Source: Actinomyces timonensis DSM 23838 (GTDB taxonomy: Bacteria; Actinomycetota; Actinomycetes; Actinomycetales; Actinomycetaceae). Taken from it: 64,000 bases of DNA. The notes below the pieces were generated by a model that saw nothing but the letters and a program-made list of their open reading frames with translations, was not told the DNA's origin and ran no database searches. The translations under genes were made by a program, and so were the position numbers. Positions 15,294-23,548 of the stretch are shown one piece after another. The stretch's first letter is position 1; every line of letters begins with the position of its first letter. Location of the stretch: positions 172,745 through 236,744 of the forward strand of contig NZ_JH806633.1 in the NCBI RefSeq assembly GCF_000295095.1, read 5' to 3'.

Positions 15294-16130
15294 ATGAAGA
15301 TCGCGCGATTCTCCACCGGTGATGAGCCCCGCTACGGCATCGTCCAGGGCCTGGACGACGCCGAGGCCGTGCCCACGGGCGAGTCCGAGGGCCACCTGCT
15401 CGTCCTCAAGGGCGACCCCCTCTTCTCCGTGCCCGAGGCCACCGGCGAGGTCGTTGAGCTCGGCGAGGCACGGCTCCTCGCCCCCGTCATCCCCCGCTCC
15501 AAGGTGGTGGCGATCGGCAAGAACTACGCCGCCCATGCCGCCGAGATGGTCGGCGGCATGGACGGCGCCGTCCCGGAGACCCCGATCATCTTCCTCAAGC
15601 CGAACACGGCCGTCATCGGCCCGGACGCCCCCATCGTCCTGCCAGCATGGAGCGAGGAGGTTCACTACGAGGCCGAGCTCGCCGTCGTCATCAAGCGCAT
15701 CGCCAAGGACCTCTCCCCGCAGGACGCCCACCGCGTGATCCTGGGATACACGGTCGCCAACGACGTCTCCGCCCGGGACCGCCAGCGCGCCGAGCCGCAG
15801 TGGGTGCGCGCCAAGGCCTTCGACACCTCCTGCCCGCTGGGCCCCTGGCTCGAGATCCCCGAGCCCGGCGACGAGCGCGCCTTCGACCCCTCGCATGCCA
15901 CCGTGCGCGCCAGGCTCGACGGCGAGACTGTCCAGGAGGGCAGCACGGCGGACATGATCCTGGGGATCGAGGAGCTCGTCGCCTACGCCTCGACGATCTT
16001 CACCCTCCTGCCCGGCGACGTCATCCTCACCGGCACGCCCGCCGGCGTCGGCGAGATCCGCGCCGGCCAGCGCGTGGGCGTCGAGGTCGAGGGCATCGGC
16101 GGCTTCACCAACCCCGTCGTGCGCCGCTGA
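15294..16130 (+). CDS. Fumarylacetoacetate hydrolase (FAH) family protein
   Basis: A 278-residue cytoplasmic enzyme with a short N-terminal domain and a FAH C-terminal domain. Metal ligands are visible as Glu126 and Glu128 (HYEAELAVVI) and Asp157 (ANDVSARD), with KNYAAHAAEM at 76-85 for the active-site loop. The family hydrolyses, decarboxylates or isomerises oxo-acids such as acylpyruvates; the exact substrate is not evident. Start ATG 15294 has TAGTCT exactly at -12 to -7 (leaderless). It stands alone between the AGCS array and a convergent aminotransferase. Confidence 0.88.
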   Translation: MKIARFSTGDEPRYGIVQGLDDAEAVPTGESEGHLLVLKGDPLFSVPEATGEVVELGEARLLAPVIPRSKVVAIGKNYAAHAAEMVGGMDGAVPETPIIFLKPNTAVIGPDAPIVLPAWSEEVHYEAELAVVIKRIAKDLSPQDAHRVILGYTVANDVSARDRQRAEPQWVRAKAFDTSCPLGPWLEIPEPGDERAFDPSHATVRARLDGETVQEGSTADMILGIEELVAYASTIFTLLPGDVILTGTPAGVGEIRAGQRVGVEVEGIGGFTNPVVRR

Positions 16131-16163
16131 GGCCGCCGCCCCCTGGCCGACGAGGCCGACGGG

Positions 16164-17396
16164 TCAGGCGAGGGCGGCGGTGATGCGATCGGCGATCTCG
16201 TCGGCGATGCCGCGGCCGGTGGCCAGGTTGAGGCGGCAGAACGCGGCGTAGTCGGCGCCGAAGGTCGCGCCGTCGTTCATATCCACACCCGCCTCGCGCG
16301 CGAGGAAGTCGAAGGGCGCGCCGGTGATCCGGCCATCGGCCACAGCCCCCGAGAAGTCCACCCATGCCAGGTAGGTGGCCTCCGGCATGACGACCGACAC
16401 GCCCTCGATCCCGTTCAGGCGGCCCGTGACGGCCTCCAGCGTGCCGCGCAGGTACTCGCGCACCGCAGCGTTCCACTCCCGACCCTCCGAGACGGCCGCC
16501 GTCGTGGCGAGCACCCCCAGGATCGAGGCGCCCTCGGGCAGGCCGGAGCAGACCGGGTCGGCGTCGAAGCGCGCGCGGGCCTCGCCGGAGGCGATGAGCT
16601 GGGCGCAGCGCAGGCCCGGGATGTTCCAGCCCTTCGAGGCCGCCGTCGCCGTGAAGGTGAGGGCGGCCTCGGCCCCCGGGCGCGAGGCGTAGGCGGTGTG
16701 CCGGGCCCCGCCGGGCAGTACGAGCGGGGAGTGGATCTCGTCGGAGAAGACGATGACGCCGTACTTGCTCGACAGCGCCGCGATGGCGTCGAGCTCGTCG
16801 GCGCTCAGCACCCGGCCCACCGGGTTCCACGGGTTGCACAGGATGAGCAGGCCGGCCCCGGCCGCCATCGCGGCCTCGATGCCGTCGAGGTCCAGGGACC
16901 AGGCGGGGGACGAGACGCCGTCGCCCCGGATCGCGGGCACCTCGATGGCCTCGCGGTCCAGGAGCCCCGGGATCGTGAGGAACGGAATATAGGCCGGGGT
17001 GGGGACGATGACCGGCGAGCCCGGGCGGGTCAGGCGCCCGATGACCACCTTCAGCGAGGAGAGCACGTCCGGCAGCAGGCTCATGTCACCCTCCGGGATG
17101 TCCCAGCCGAAGGCGTCGCGGTGGAAGTCGATGACCGCCGCGCGGCAGGCCTCCCAGGCGGGCGGGGGCATGTAGCCGAAACGGGCGTCGTCGACGGCGC
17201 GGTGCAGGGCCTCCGTCACCGCCGGGGCGGTGCCCAGGTCCATCTCCGCCACCCACGCCGAGATCGCCGGCCCGGGCCTCCTCGTCCACTTCATCGAGCC
17301 CTTGGCGCGCACCTGCTGCGGTGTCAGGGCGTCGAAGGCGGCGAAGAGGTCCGTGGAGGACGGGACGGGGGAGGGGAGAGAAGATGGCTGAGTCAT
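16164..17396 (-). CDS. PLP-dependent aminotransferase / cystathionine beta-lyase (MalY/PatB type)
   Basis: A 410-residue fold-type I PLP enzyme. The opening KWTRRPGPAISAWVAEMDL matches the MalY/PatB N-terminus (KW...W.A.MDF). LCNPWNPVGR holds the PLP-contacting Asn, FSDEIHS the Asp under the pyridine ring, and SKGWNIPGLR the Schiff-base lysine (Lys255). MalY/PatB proteins usually cleave cystathionine or cysteine conjugates. ATG 17396 is chosen because TATGAT lies 7 nt upstream, giving a nearly leaderless mRNA; the in-frame ATG at 17408 falls inside that -10 box. Confidence 0.87.
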   Translation of the reverse strand: MTQPSSLPSPVPSSTDLFAAFDALTPQQVRAKGSMKWTRRPGPAISAWVAEMDLGTAPAVTEALHRAVDDARFGYMPPPAWEACRAAVIDFHRDAFGWDIPEGDMSLLPDVLSSLKVVIGRLTRPGSPVIVPTPAYIPFLTIPGLLDREAIEVPAIRGDGVSSPAWSLDLDGIEAAMAAGAGLLILCNPWNPVGRVLSADELDAIAALSSKYGVIVFSDEIHSPLVLPGGARHTAYASRPGAEAALTFTATAASKGWNIPGLRCAQLIASGEARARFDADPVCSGLPEGASILGVLATTAAVSEGREWNAAVREYLRGTLEAVTGRLNGIEGVSVVMPEATYLAWVDFSGAVADGRITGAPFDFLAREAGVDMNDGATFGADYAAFCRLNLATGRGIADEIADRITAALA

Positions 17397-17610
17397 GGAG
17401 CGAATCATATGGAGGGCGCGCCGGCTCCCGGTGCCGCGGCGGATGCGCCCCGGCCGCCCTCAGCCCGCTCCGCCGGCCGCCGGGGTGGTGCCGCTCTGAG
17501 AGCCAGTGTCATCCATGCTGGCGGGGCCCGAGCGACCCAGCCAGGTCGCCCCTATGAGCTCGTCGCGCTCGGAGTCGCTGTAGGCGCTCGCGGGCTAGGC
17601 TTGGCCCATC

Positions 17611-19155
17611 ATGACTGACACCGCCACGCCCTGCCCCATCCGCGTCCGCTTCTGCCCGTCCCCCACGGGCACGCCCCACGTCGGCATGGTCCGCACCTGC
17701 CTGTTCAACTGGGCTCATGCCCGCCACACCGGCGGCACCTTCGTCTTCCGCATCGAGGACACCGACGCCGCGCGCGACTCCGAGGAGTCCTTCAACGCCA
17801 TCCTCGACTCGCTGACCTGGCTGGGCCTCGACTGGGACGAGGGCGTGGGCAAGGGCGGCCCCCACGAGCCCTACCGGCAGTCCCAGCGCATGGACCTCTA
17901 CCGCCAGGTGGCCGCCGAGCTGCTCGAGGCCGGCTACCTCTACGAGTCCTACTCCACCCCCGAGGAGATCGAGGCCCGCCATCGCGCCGCTGGGCGCGAC
18001 CCCAAGCTCGGCTACGACGGCTTCGACCGGGACCTGACCGAGGAGGCGCGGGCCGCCTTCCGCGCCGAGGGCCGCAAGCCCGTGCTGCGCATGCGCATGC
18101 CCGACGAGGACGTGACCTTCACCGACCTCGTGCGCGGCCCCATCACCTTCAAGGCCGGGTCCGTGCCCGACTACGTCGTCGTGCGCGCCGGAGGGGACCC
18201 GCTCTACACGCTCGTCAACCCCGTCGACGACGCCGCCATGGGCATCACCCATGTGCTGCGCGGCGAGGACCTGCTGTCCTCCACGCCCCGCCAGATCGTC
18301 CTGTACCGGGCCCTCATCGCGATCGGCCGCGCGCAGTCCGTGCCGGAGTTCGGCCACCTGCCCTACGTCATGGGGGAGGGCAACAAGAAGCTCTCCAAGC
18401 GGGACCCCGAGTCCAACCTCCTCATCCACCGCCACCGCGGCATGATCCCCGAGGGCCTGCTCAACTACCTCGCGCTGCTCGGATGGTCCCTGAGCAAGGA
18501 CGAGGACGTCTTCACCCCCGCCCAGCTCGTCGAGCACTTCGACATCCACGACGTCAACCCCAACCCCGCCCGCTTCGACCCCAAGAAGTGCGAGGCGATC
18601 AACGCCGAGCACGTGCGGCGCCTGGAGGCCTCCGACTTCCGCGACCGCCTCGTGCCCTACCTGCGCGACGTCTACCCGGATCCCGCCGACCCGGCCTGGC
18701 AGGCCCGCCCTCTCGTGTCCGCCCCCTCCTTCGGCGAGCTGGGCGAGCGCGAGCAGGAGATCCTCACCGCGGCCGCCCCCCTCATCCAGACCCGCATCCA
18801 GCTGCTGCGGGAGAGCCGCGACATGCTCGGCTTCCTCTTCGTGGACGACGACGCCCTCGCCGTCGACGACAAGGCCGTGGCCAAGCTCAAGGACTCCGCC
18901 CCCGCCGTGCTCGACGCCGCCATCGCCGCGCTGGAGGCCCTCGGCCCCGAGGAGTGGACGACGCCGCGCCTCGAGGAGGTGCTGCGCGCCGCCATCGTCG
19001 ATGGCATGGGCATCAAGCCGCGCCTCGCCTTCGGGCCGCTGCGGGTGGCCGCCACCGGCCGCCAGGTCTCCCCGCCGCTGTTCGAGTCCATGGAGATCCT
19101 CGGCGCCGACTCCTCCCTCACCCGCCTGCGCGCCCTGAGGGCGCGCCTCGCCTGA
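17611..19155 (+). CDS. gltX: Glutamyl-tRNA synthetase
   Basis: A 514-residue class I aminoacyl-tRNA synthetase that charges tRNA-Glu in the cytoplasm. [13 protein letters not shown] gives the HIGH-type motif (HVGM at 23-26) and KLSKR (260-264) the KMSKS motif. The FRIEDTD block that binds glutamate is present. The C-terminal anticodon-binding domain is complete. TAGGCT lies 15 nt upstream of the ATG, implying a leader of only about 3 nt. Fittingly, tRNA-Gln and three tRNA-Glu genes lie about 1.2 kb downstream. Confidence 0.97.
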   Translation: MTDTATPCPIRVRFCPSPTGTPHVGMVRTCLFNWAHARHTGGTFVFRIEDTDAARDSEESFNAILDSLTWLGLDWDEGVGKGGPHEPYRQSQRMDLYRQVAAELLEAGYLYESYSTPEEIEARHRAAGRDPKLGYDGFDRDLTEEARAAFRAEGRKPVLRMRMPDEDVTFTDLVRGPITFKAGSVPDYVVVRAGGDPLYTLVNPVDDAAMGITHVLRGEDLLSSTPRQIVLYRALIAIGRAQSVPEFGHLPYVMGEGNKKLSKRDPESNLLIHRHRGMIPEGLLNYLALLGWSLSKDEDVFTPAQLVEHFDIHDVNPNPARFDPKKCEAINAEHVRRLEASDFRDRLVPYLRDVYPDPADPAWQARPLVSAPSFGELGEREQEILTAAAPLIQTRIQLLRESRDMLGFLFVDDDALAVDDKAVAKLKDSAPAVLDAAIAALEALGPEEWTTPRLEEVLRAAIVDGMGIKPRLAFGPLRVAATGRQVSPPLFESMEILGADSSLTRLRALRARLA

Positions 19156-19213
19156 GGCGCTGAGCGCGCTGGCAACGGCGCAGAGAACGTGGAGAACTCA
19201 GTGCCGTGAACGG

Positions 19214-19255
19214 CCGCGCCGCCGCCCCCTGTCGCCGCAGGGGATGGCGGCGCGG
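19214..19255. terminator. Two-tier hairpin between gltX and a convergent lipoprotein gene
   Basis: CCGCGCCGCC (19214-19223) pairs perfectly with GGCGGCGCGG (19246-19255). An inner stem CCCCTG/CAGGGG stacks inside. It lies between two convergent genes and so can serve both strands; only TTGT follows on the plus strand. Confidence 0.7.
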
Positions 19256-19286
19256 TTGTCATCGCCGCCCCGGGCGCCGCGGGCCC

Positions 19287-20075
19287 TCACAGGTCGGGGG
19301 AGTCCATCCCCTCGATGCGGATGCCGCCCAGGATCGTGTGCCACTGGTCGACGGAGATCTCATGGCCCGACTCGCAGCCGATCCACACATCGAAGCGCAG
19401 GCCTGCCCCGCCCACGACCCGTGAGAAGTGGTAGCCGGTGAGTTCGCGCTGGCTCCACACCGTGGAGTCGGTAGTGCCCGTCCAATGCGCCGAGTAGCCG
19501 GCCATGATGCCGCCGTCGTCCTTGACCAGCTCGACCTGCTCCGGCTTGTCGCTCTCGAAGTTGTAGACGATGGGCTCGGCGCGGCTCGCCCGGTTGTAGC
19601 TGTAGGTGTCGTCGTCGAACTGGGCGTTGTGGTAAGTGCCGCTGATATCCCTGTTGACGTAGCCCGAGCAGTAGCCGTCATAGGTGCGGTAGCCCTCGAG
19701 GTTGCCCTGGTCGGAGACGCTGTCCTGCTTGGTGATGGAGTCGTCCTGGTACCAGACGGAGTAGTCGTCGTTGTAGAACTTCAGCGCTGGAGGCGTCCAT
19801 GTGGCGTCGGGGTTGGAGCCCGGGTTGAGGGTGGGGCGGTCTCCAGGCGTCTCCTGGGAGTGGATCTGGGGAGGATCCACTTCGGCGAGCGTCGGCCGGG
19901 CGGCGGGCGTCTCCGACGTCGTCGGCTCCTGGGCGGGGCCGGCCTGGGAGCTCTTCCCGGAGTCGGAGCATGAGGCGAGGGCGAGCGGCAGGCTCAGGCA
20001 CGCGGCGGCGACGATGGCCCGGGCCAGGAGTGGCTTGCCGCCGGGGCCGCGGGTGGGGGACGTGTGGGGAGTCAT
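19287..20075 (-). CDS. Predicted secreted lipoprotein of unknown function
   Basis: A 262-residue protein with a type II signal peptide: basic region, hydrophobic core ARAIVAAACLSLPLALASC and lipobox LASC with lipid-modified Cys36. A Ser/Pro/Thr-rich linker (37-85) follows, then a mixed globular domain rich in Tyr and Asp with GYSAHWTGTTDSTVW and VWIGCESGHEI, with Cys residues that could form disulfides outside the cell. I do not recognise the family. The start is firm (GGAGG 5 nt before ATG 20075). TAGAAT at 20113-20118 on the minus strand is a likely -10 box. Confidence 0.8.
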   Translation of the reverse strand: MTPHTSPTRGPGGKPLLARAIVAAACLSLPLALASCSDSGKSSQAGPAQEPTTSETPAARPTLAEVDPPQIHSQETPGDRPTLNPGSNPDATWTPPALKFYNDDYSVWYQDDSITKQDSVSDQGNLEGYRTYDGYCSGYVNRDISGTYHNAQFDDDTYSYNRASRAEPIVYNFESDKPEQVELVKDDGGIMAGYSAHWTGTTDSTVWSQRELTGYHFSRVVGGAGLRFDVWIGCESGHEISVDQWHTILGGIRIEGMDSPDL

Positions 20076-20227
20076 CGGTACCTCCGGGACCGAGGGGGAA
20101 GGATCCCTTCGATTCTAAGGAATCGCGCACGGGGAAGGCGCCGTGCGCGATGGTGAGGGCTGCCCGGCTCCGAGTCGCCGCCAGCGCTCCCGTGCGAGCC
20201 CTGTGGTGGCGTTCACGCGCCCACGAT

Positions 20228-20256
20228 TCGACAGGATGGAGGAGCCCGTGTAGATT
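20228..20256 (+). promoter_or_regulatory. Promoter of the tRNA-Gln/tRNA-Glu operon
   Basis: TCGACA at 20228-20233 and TAGATT at 20251-20256 are separated by 17 nt and lie about 47 nt before tRNA-Gln, the expected place for a sigma-A-type promoter of this stable-RNA operon. Confidence 0.5.
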
Positions 20257-20302
20257 TCTTCCCGCTGCCCCGATCGGCTCGCCGGTCTGGGGTCACCTGC
20301 TT

Positions 20303-20374
20303 TGGGGTATGGTGTAATTGGCAACACAGGTGATTCTGGTTCATCCATTCTAGGTTCGAGTCCTGGTACCCCAG
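20303..20374 (+). tRNA. tRNA-Gln (anticodon CTG)
   Basis: Cloverleaf with acceptor TGGGGTA/TACCCCA (U1-A72, the usual Gln identity pair), D stem GTGT/CAC region, anticodon stem GGTGA/TCATC with loop TTCTGGT (CTG), T stem CTAGG/CCTGG with loop TTCGAGT and discriminator G. CCA is not encoded. Confidence 0.95.
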
Positions 20375-20411
20375 CGGAGAGCGCGAGCTCACCACACAGT
20401 TGAAGAACTGC

Positions 20412-20484
20412 GCCCCGTTCGTCTAGCGGCCCAGGACACCGCCCTCTCACGGCGGCAGCACCGGTTCAAATCCGGTACGGGGTA
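20412..20484 (+). tRNA. tRNA-Glu (anticodon CTC), copy 1
   Basis: Cloverleaf with acceptor GCCCCGT/ACGGGGT, anticodon stem CCGCC/GGCGG around CTCTCAC (CTC), T stem ACCGG/CCGGT with loop TTCAAAT and discriminator A, no CCA. It is identical to the next two copies; the three repeat with a 106-bp period. Confidence 0.96.
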
Positions 20485-20517
20485 CTCAGGCAGCCACCTC
20501 TGGCCGCCCGTCCACAT

Positions 20518-20590
20518 GCCCCGTTCGTCTAGCGGCCCAGGACACCGCCCTCTCACGGCGGCAGCACCGGTTCAAATCCGGTACGGGGTA
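20518..20590 (+). tRNA. tRNA-Glu (anticodon CTC), copy 2
   Basis: Identical to copy 1. The spacer (CTCAGGCAGCCACCTCTGGC and onward) is also shared, so the duplicated unit covers gene plus spacer. Confidence 0.96.
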
Positions 20591-20623
20591 CTCAGGCAGC
20601 CACCTCTGGCCGCCCGTCCTCAC

Positions 20624-20696
20624 GCCCCGTTCGTCTAGCGGCCCAGGACACCGCCCTCTCACGGCGGCAGCACCGGTTCAAATCCGGTACGGGGTA
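20624..20696 (+). tRNA. tRNA-Glu (anticodon CTC), copy 3
   Basis: Identical to copies 1 and 2; last gene of the array, followed 19 nt later by a strong hairpin terminator. Confidence 0.96.
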
Positions 20697-20714
20697 CTCC
20701 GAATGAGCTCATGA

Positions 20715-20741
20715 GGCCCGATCGCCACTGGCGGTCGGGCC
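20715..20741. terminator. Terminator of the tRNA-Gln/Glu operon
   Basis: Two 12-nt arms (GGCCCGATCGCC and GGCGGTCGGGCC) pair with a single wobble around an ACT loop. The sequence TTCGTCGTC follows. It probably once also terminated the polysaccharide deacetylase gene on the other strand before the element at 20755-21620 came between them. Confidence 0.8.
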
Positions 20742-20744
20742 TTC

Positions 20745-20753
20745 GTCGTCAAG
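20745..20753 (+). repeat. Left 9-bp direct repeat flanking the inverted-repeat element
   Basis: GTCGTCAAG occurs here and again at 21621-21629. The right copy abuts the terminal inverted repeat, the left copy is one base away (G20754). This is what a target-site duplication would look like. Confidence 0.55.
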
Positions 20754-21010
20754 GGCTTATAGGACGTTTTCTGTTGGTCCTGGTTTCTCCTGGCGCTGGG
20801 GTCGATGGCCCGGTCGGCGGTCTCGGCGGGTGCGCGGAGCACCGGCGGCTGCGCTGAGCCCCGGTGGTTGCGCCGAGCACCTTCGGCTGCGTTCCCACCG
20901 CACCCCACGGTGCTGGGGGCAACCACCGGTGCAGGAGGCACCCCGCGGCGGACTCCAGGCGCTGGCCGACGACGCCCACGCCCCGCTCCGTGCGGACTGT
21001 CTGTACGCGG

Positions 21011-21050
21011 GTTCGGGGCACAGGACGGGGGTTCGGGGCACAGGACGGGG
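21011..21050 (+). repeat. Perfect 20-bp tandem duplication
   Basis: GTTCGGGGCACAGGACGGGG is present twice back to back, inside the non-coding element. Confidence 0.9.
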
Positions 21051-21397
21051 TCGCTACCCCCGTCCAGTGGGGGAAGACCCCGGACAGAGCGCCGAACCCC
21101 CGTCCAGAGGGCCACGACGGCCGCCTATCGGAGGAGGCTTCACCTGGGCTCACACGGGTGACACCCCGCCCCCGCACGTGCGGACGCGCGCCAGGGTTGC
21201 GGACGTGCCCCCGGGGCGCGTCGGCAACCCCAAGGCACGTCCACAACCCTCAGACACGTCCGCAACAAGGCGAGTCCCGCGCGCCGACGATCGCGACGCC
21301 GGGGAGCCTCGCCCCGAGGGCGGCGCGGGTGGGATCGGGAGGCGTGGGTGGGGCTCATATGGCCCCTGACTTCATCACGCCGATACTGGCGTTATCG

Positions 21398-21617
21398 CAA
21401 CGGAAACCCGCCGTCCGGCCAACACGATGTGTCCGGGGTCCCCGCTGCCCGATCAGTGAGTCAAGACGCGGGTTTGCCCTGCCATTGCAACGGAAACCTC
21501 GTGTCCGACCAACACGGAATGTCCGGGGATGAACTGGGGACGAACCGACTCGAGCCCCGAGGAAACCCCGCGATTCCAACGAAAACCAGGCCTCAAACCA
21601 ACACAAAGTGTCCTATA
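21398..21617 (+). repeat. Three 41-bp repeats at 89-90-bp spacing, the last forming the element's right end
   Basis: Copies start at 21398, 21488 and 21577 and are each 41 nt. The common pattern is CAACGRAAACC, about 8 variable bases, then CCAACAC, five bases and GTCC. Copies 1 and 2 end GTCCGGGG; copy 3 ends GTCCTATA and is part of the terminal inverted repeat. The left terminus is a shortened inverted copy. Such subterminal repeats are often transposase binding sites (inference). Confidence 0.75.
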
Positions 21618-21620
21618 AGC

Positions 21621-21629
21621 GTCGTCAAG
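21621..21629 (+). repeat. Right 9-bp direct repeat flanking the inverted-repeat element
   Basis: GTCGTCAAG, second copy of the flanking repeat. The stop codon of the polysaccharide deacetylase gene (21625-21627) lies in it and is preserved either way. Confidence 0.55.
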
Positions 21630-22503
21630 TCCCGAGCAGCTGGCCGGCGCTGACGACGCGCAGGCCGCGGGACTGGATGCGCTCCACCGAGCGGCCCACT
21701 TCCTCCATGAGCTCGGTGTACGGCTGGCTCCGGCCGTCATGGCACAGGATGATCGCCCCGTCCTGCGCGGACTCTCCCACCTCCTTGGCCGCGGCCGCCC
21801 CCGGCGTGTGCAGGCTCCACAGCACCAGGTCCAGGTCCCGGTCCGCCGCGGCGGCCAGGGCGACGGCGTCCACGCGCCCGTACGGCGGGCGCCAGAGCGA
21901 CGGCGTTGGCGCCCCGGCGGAGGTGATCGCGTCGATCGTGCGATCGAGGCCGGCTCCGAGCTCGTCCGGCGAGGCTCCGTAGACATCCGTGTGGACCCAG
22001 TTGTGAACGGCGACCTCGTGCCCCTCGGCCACCTCGCGGGCGATGAGCTCGGGATGGGCCTGTGCCGCCTCGCCCAGAACGAAGAACGTCGCCTTCGCCC
22101 CCAGTCGGGAGAGCATGTCGAGCACGACGGGCGTCCAGCGGGGGTCGGGGCCGTCGTCGAAGGTGAGGGCCACCGCCCCCTTGCCCGGTGCTGCCCGGAA
22201 GGTCGTCATGGCATCCCTGCGGCCCGAGGCTTCGCTCGGCAGCGGGGCGACGCGGAACGTGGGGGAGCGGCGCCCGTCGTACCAGTGGGTGGCCCCGGCT
22301 CCCGCCGCGGCTCCGATGGTGCCCGCGGCGAGCGCGCCCGCCACTGCCAGGGCCCGACGGCGCGAGGAGCGCGCGGGGGCTCCGTCATGATCCGCCGTGG
22401 AGGCTCGCGCGACCGGGCGCGCCCCAGCCCCTGACTCGCTGGTCCCGGCGTCCTCCAGCGCGCGGTCGGCTGAGTCCGGTGAGGGCGAGGACGGGGGGGT
22501 CAT
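21625..22503 (-). CDS. Secreted or membrane-anchored polysaccharide deacetylase (NodB domain, CE4)
   Basis: A 292-residue protein. An N-terminal twin-arginine-like segment (SSRRRALAVAGALAAG, about 46-61) precedes a hydrophobic stretch, suggesting export or anchoring. The NodB domain has motif 1 TFDDGPD with Asp116/Asp117, metal ligands His167 and His171 (HNWVH), motif 3 RPPYGR, and a late LCHDG in place of the common LLHD. The family deacetylates cell-wall glycans such as peptidoglycan or chitin-like polymers. ATG 22503 has TAGCCT at -13 to -8. The frame stays open far upstream but that part overlaps another gene. Its 3' end abuts the inverted-repeat element. Confidence 0.88.
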   Translation of the reverse strand: MTPPSSPSPDSADRALEDAGTSESGAGARPVARASTADHDGAPARSSRRRALAVAGALAAGTIGAAAGAGATHWYDGRRSPTFRVAPLPSEASGRRDAMTTFRAAPGKGAVALTFDDGPDPRWTPVVLDMLSRLGAKATFFVLGEAAQAHPELIAREVAEGHEVAVHNWVHTDVYGASPDELGAGLDRTIDAITSAGAPTPSLWRPPYGRVDAVALAAAADRDLDLVLWSLHTPGAAAAKEVGESAQDGAIILCHDGRSQPYTELMEEVGRSVERIQSRGLRVVSAGQLLGT

Positions 22504-22582
22504 GGGGCTGAGGCTACGCCGAGCCGCCGCATGGCGGGGATTCGCGCCGCCGGGCGGGAGGCGCGAACCGGCCCCCCGGTTG

Positions 22583-23548
22583 TCACACAGCCTTCTTCCC
22601 GGACTCCTGACCCATGCCCGCTCTCTGCCCCCACCTGGGATTCCGCTCGCCCGCGGCGGTGATCCGATCGAGGCGGGCGATCTGAGCCCCGGTGAGCGAG
22701 AGCCTGGTCGCCGCGAGGTTGGAGGCGAGGTGGTTCGGACTGGTCGTCCCGGGGATGGGGACCACGTCGTCGCCCTTGGCCAGGAGCCAGGCGAGGGCCA
22801 CCTGGGCCGGGCTCGCCCCCGCCTCGCGGGCGACCTGGCGCACCACCTCCACCTGGCGCAGGTTCTCCGCGAGATTCCGGCGCCGCCACCTGGGCAGGAA
22901 GCGGCGGAAATCCAGGAGGGGGAGATTCGTCGTCGCCGACGGCGACCCGGTGAGCATGCCCCGCCCGAGCGGGCTGTAGCAGACGACGCCGATGCCCAGC
23001 TCCCTGGCCGTGTCGAGGGCCCTCTCCTCGATCTCACGGCTGAACAGCGACCACTCCATCTGGATGGCGGCGAGCGGATGCGTCGCATGGGCCCGCCGGA
23101 TCTGCTCGCTCGTCGCCTCGCTGACCCCCAGGTGGAGGATCTTCCCGGCGGCCACCGCCTCCGCCATCGCGCCGATGGACTCCTCGACCGGCACCCTCGG
23201 ATCGACGCGGTGCAGGTAGTAGAGGTCGATGCGGTCGGTTCCCAGGCGCTCCAGCGATCCGTCGATGGCGCGCCTGATCGACTCGGGCCGGCCATCCAGG
23301 CCGATCGGCAGCCCGAGCCCCGGCATGGTGCGGATGCCGGTCTTCGTGGCCAGGAGGACGGCGTCGCGGCGCTCGCCCAGGGCCTGGCCGACCAGCCGCT
23401 CGCTGGAGCCCCGGCCATACATCTCCGCCGTGTCGATCAGGGTGATGCCCAGGTCGATCGCGCGGGCGATGGCCTGCCGGGACGAATCGGTGTCCGGGCG
23501 CCCGTAGACCAGGCTCATGCCCATGCAGCCCAGTCCGACGTCGACGAC
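22583..23548 (-). pseudogene. Aldo/keto reductase missing its 5' end
   Basis: The reading frame encodes an NADPH-dependent aldo/keto reductase from VGLGCMGMSLVYGRPD onward. Catalytic Asp and Tyr (DTAEMYG), Lys (ATKTG) and His (YLHRVD) are present, as is the C-terminal NADP loop (IPGTTSPNHLASNL). The usual first 12-20 residues and the start codon are absent: just upstream the sequence becomes the coding part of a TetR fragment on the opposite strand. Translation from the internal ATG at 23524 would lack most of the first beta strand. I infer a deletion that removed both divergent 5' ends and the promoter region. Whether any protein is made is open. Confidence 0.7.

Larger units (their letters stand above)
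20755..21620. mobile_element. 866-bp non-coding element with terminal inverted repeats (MITE-like)
   Basis: The interval opens with GCTTATAGGAC and closes with its exact inverse GTCCTATAAGC. Similarity continues inward on both sides (TGTTGGT ... CCTGGTTTTC-like) with one 6-nt gap. A 9-bp direct repeat flanks both ends. No frame inside reads like a protein: overlapping open frames exist on both strands but are low complexity and match no family. Inside are a 20-bp perfect tandem duplication (21011-21050), inverted copies of a GTTGCGGACGTGC-like motif (about 21190-21270) and three 41-bp repeats near the right end. I infer a non-autonomous transposable element or its remnant. It fills the longest gene-free stretch of the window. 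Confidence 0.55.

Noticed and set aside
8838-15896. Series of long minus-strand frames opposite the AGCS genes
   Set aside because: Gly/Asp/His-rich antisense reading without any recognisable domain; the plus-strand transporters are clear.
20412-20696. Regularly spaced repeats considered as a CRISPR array
   Set aside because: The repeats are tRNA-Glu genes with perfect cloverleaves and near-identical spacers, not unique spacers.
20757-21600. Overlapping open frames on both strands in the tRNA-deacetylase gap considered as genes
   Set aside because: All are Arg/Pro/Gly-rich, overlap each other in many frames, lack ribosome sites and contain tandem DNA repeats; none resembles a protein family.
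21398-21617. Three 41-bp repeats considered as a short CRISPR array
   Set aside because: Repeats are imperfect, spacers of about 48 bp between only three copies, no cas genes, and the last copy is the terminal inverted repeat of a larger element.
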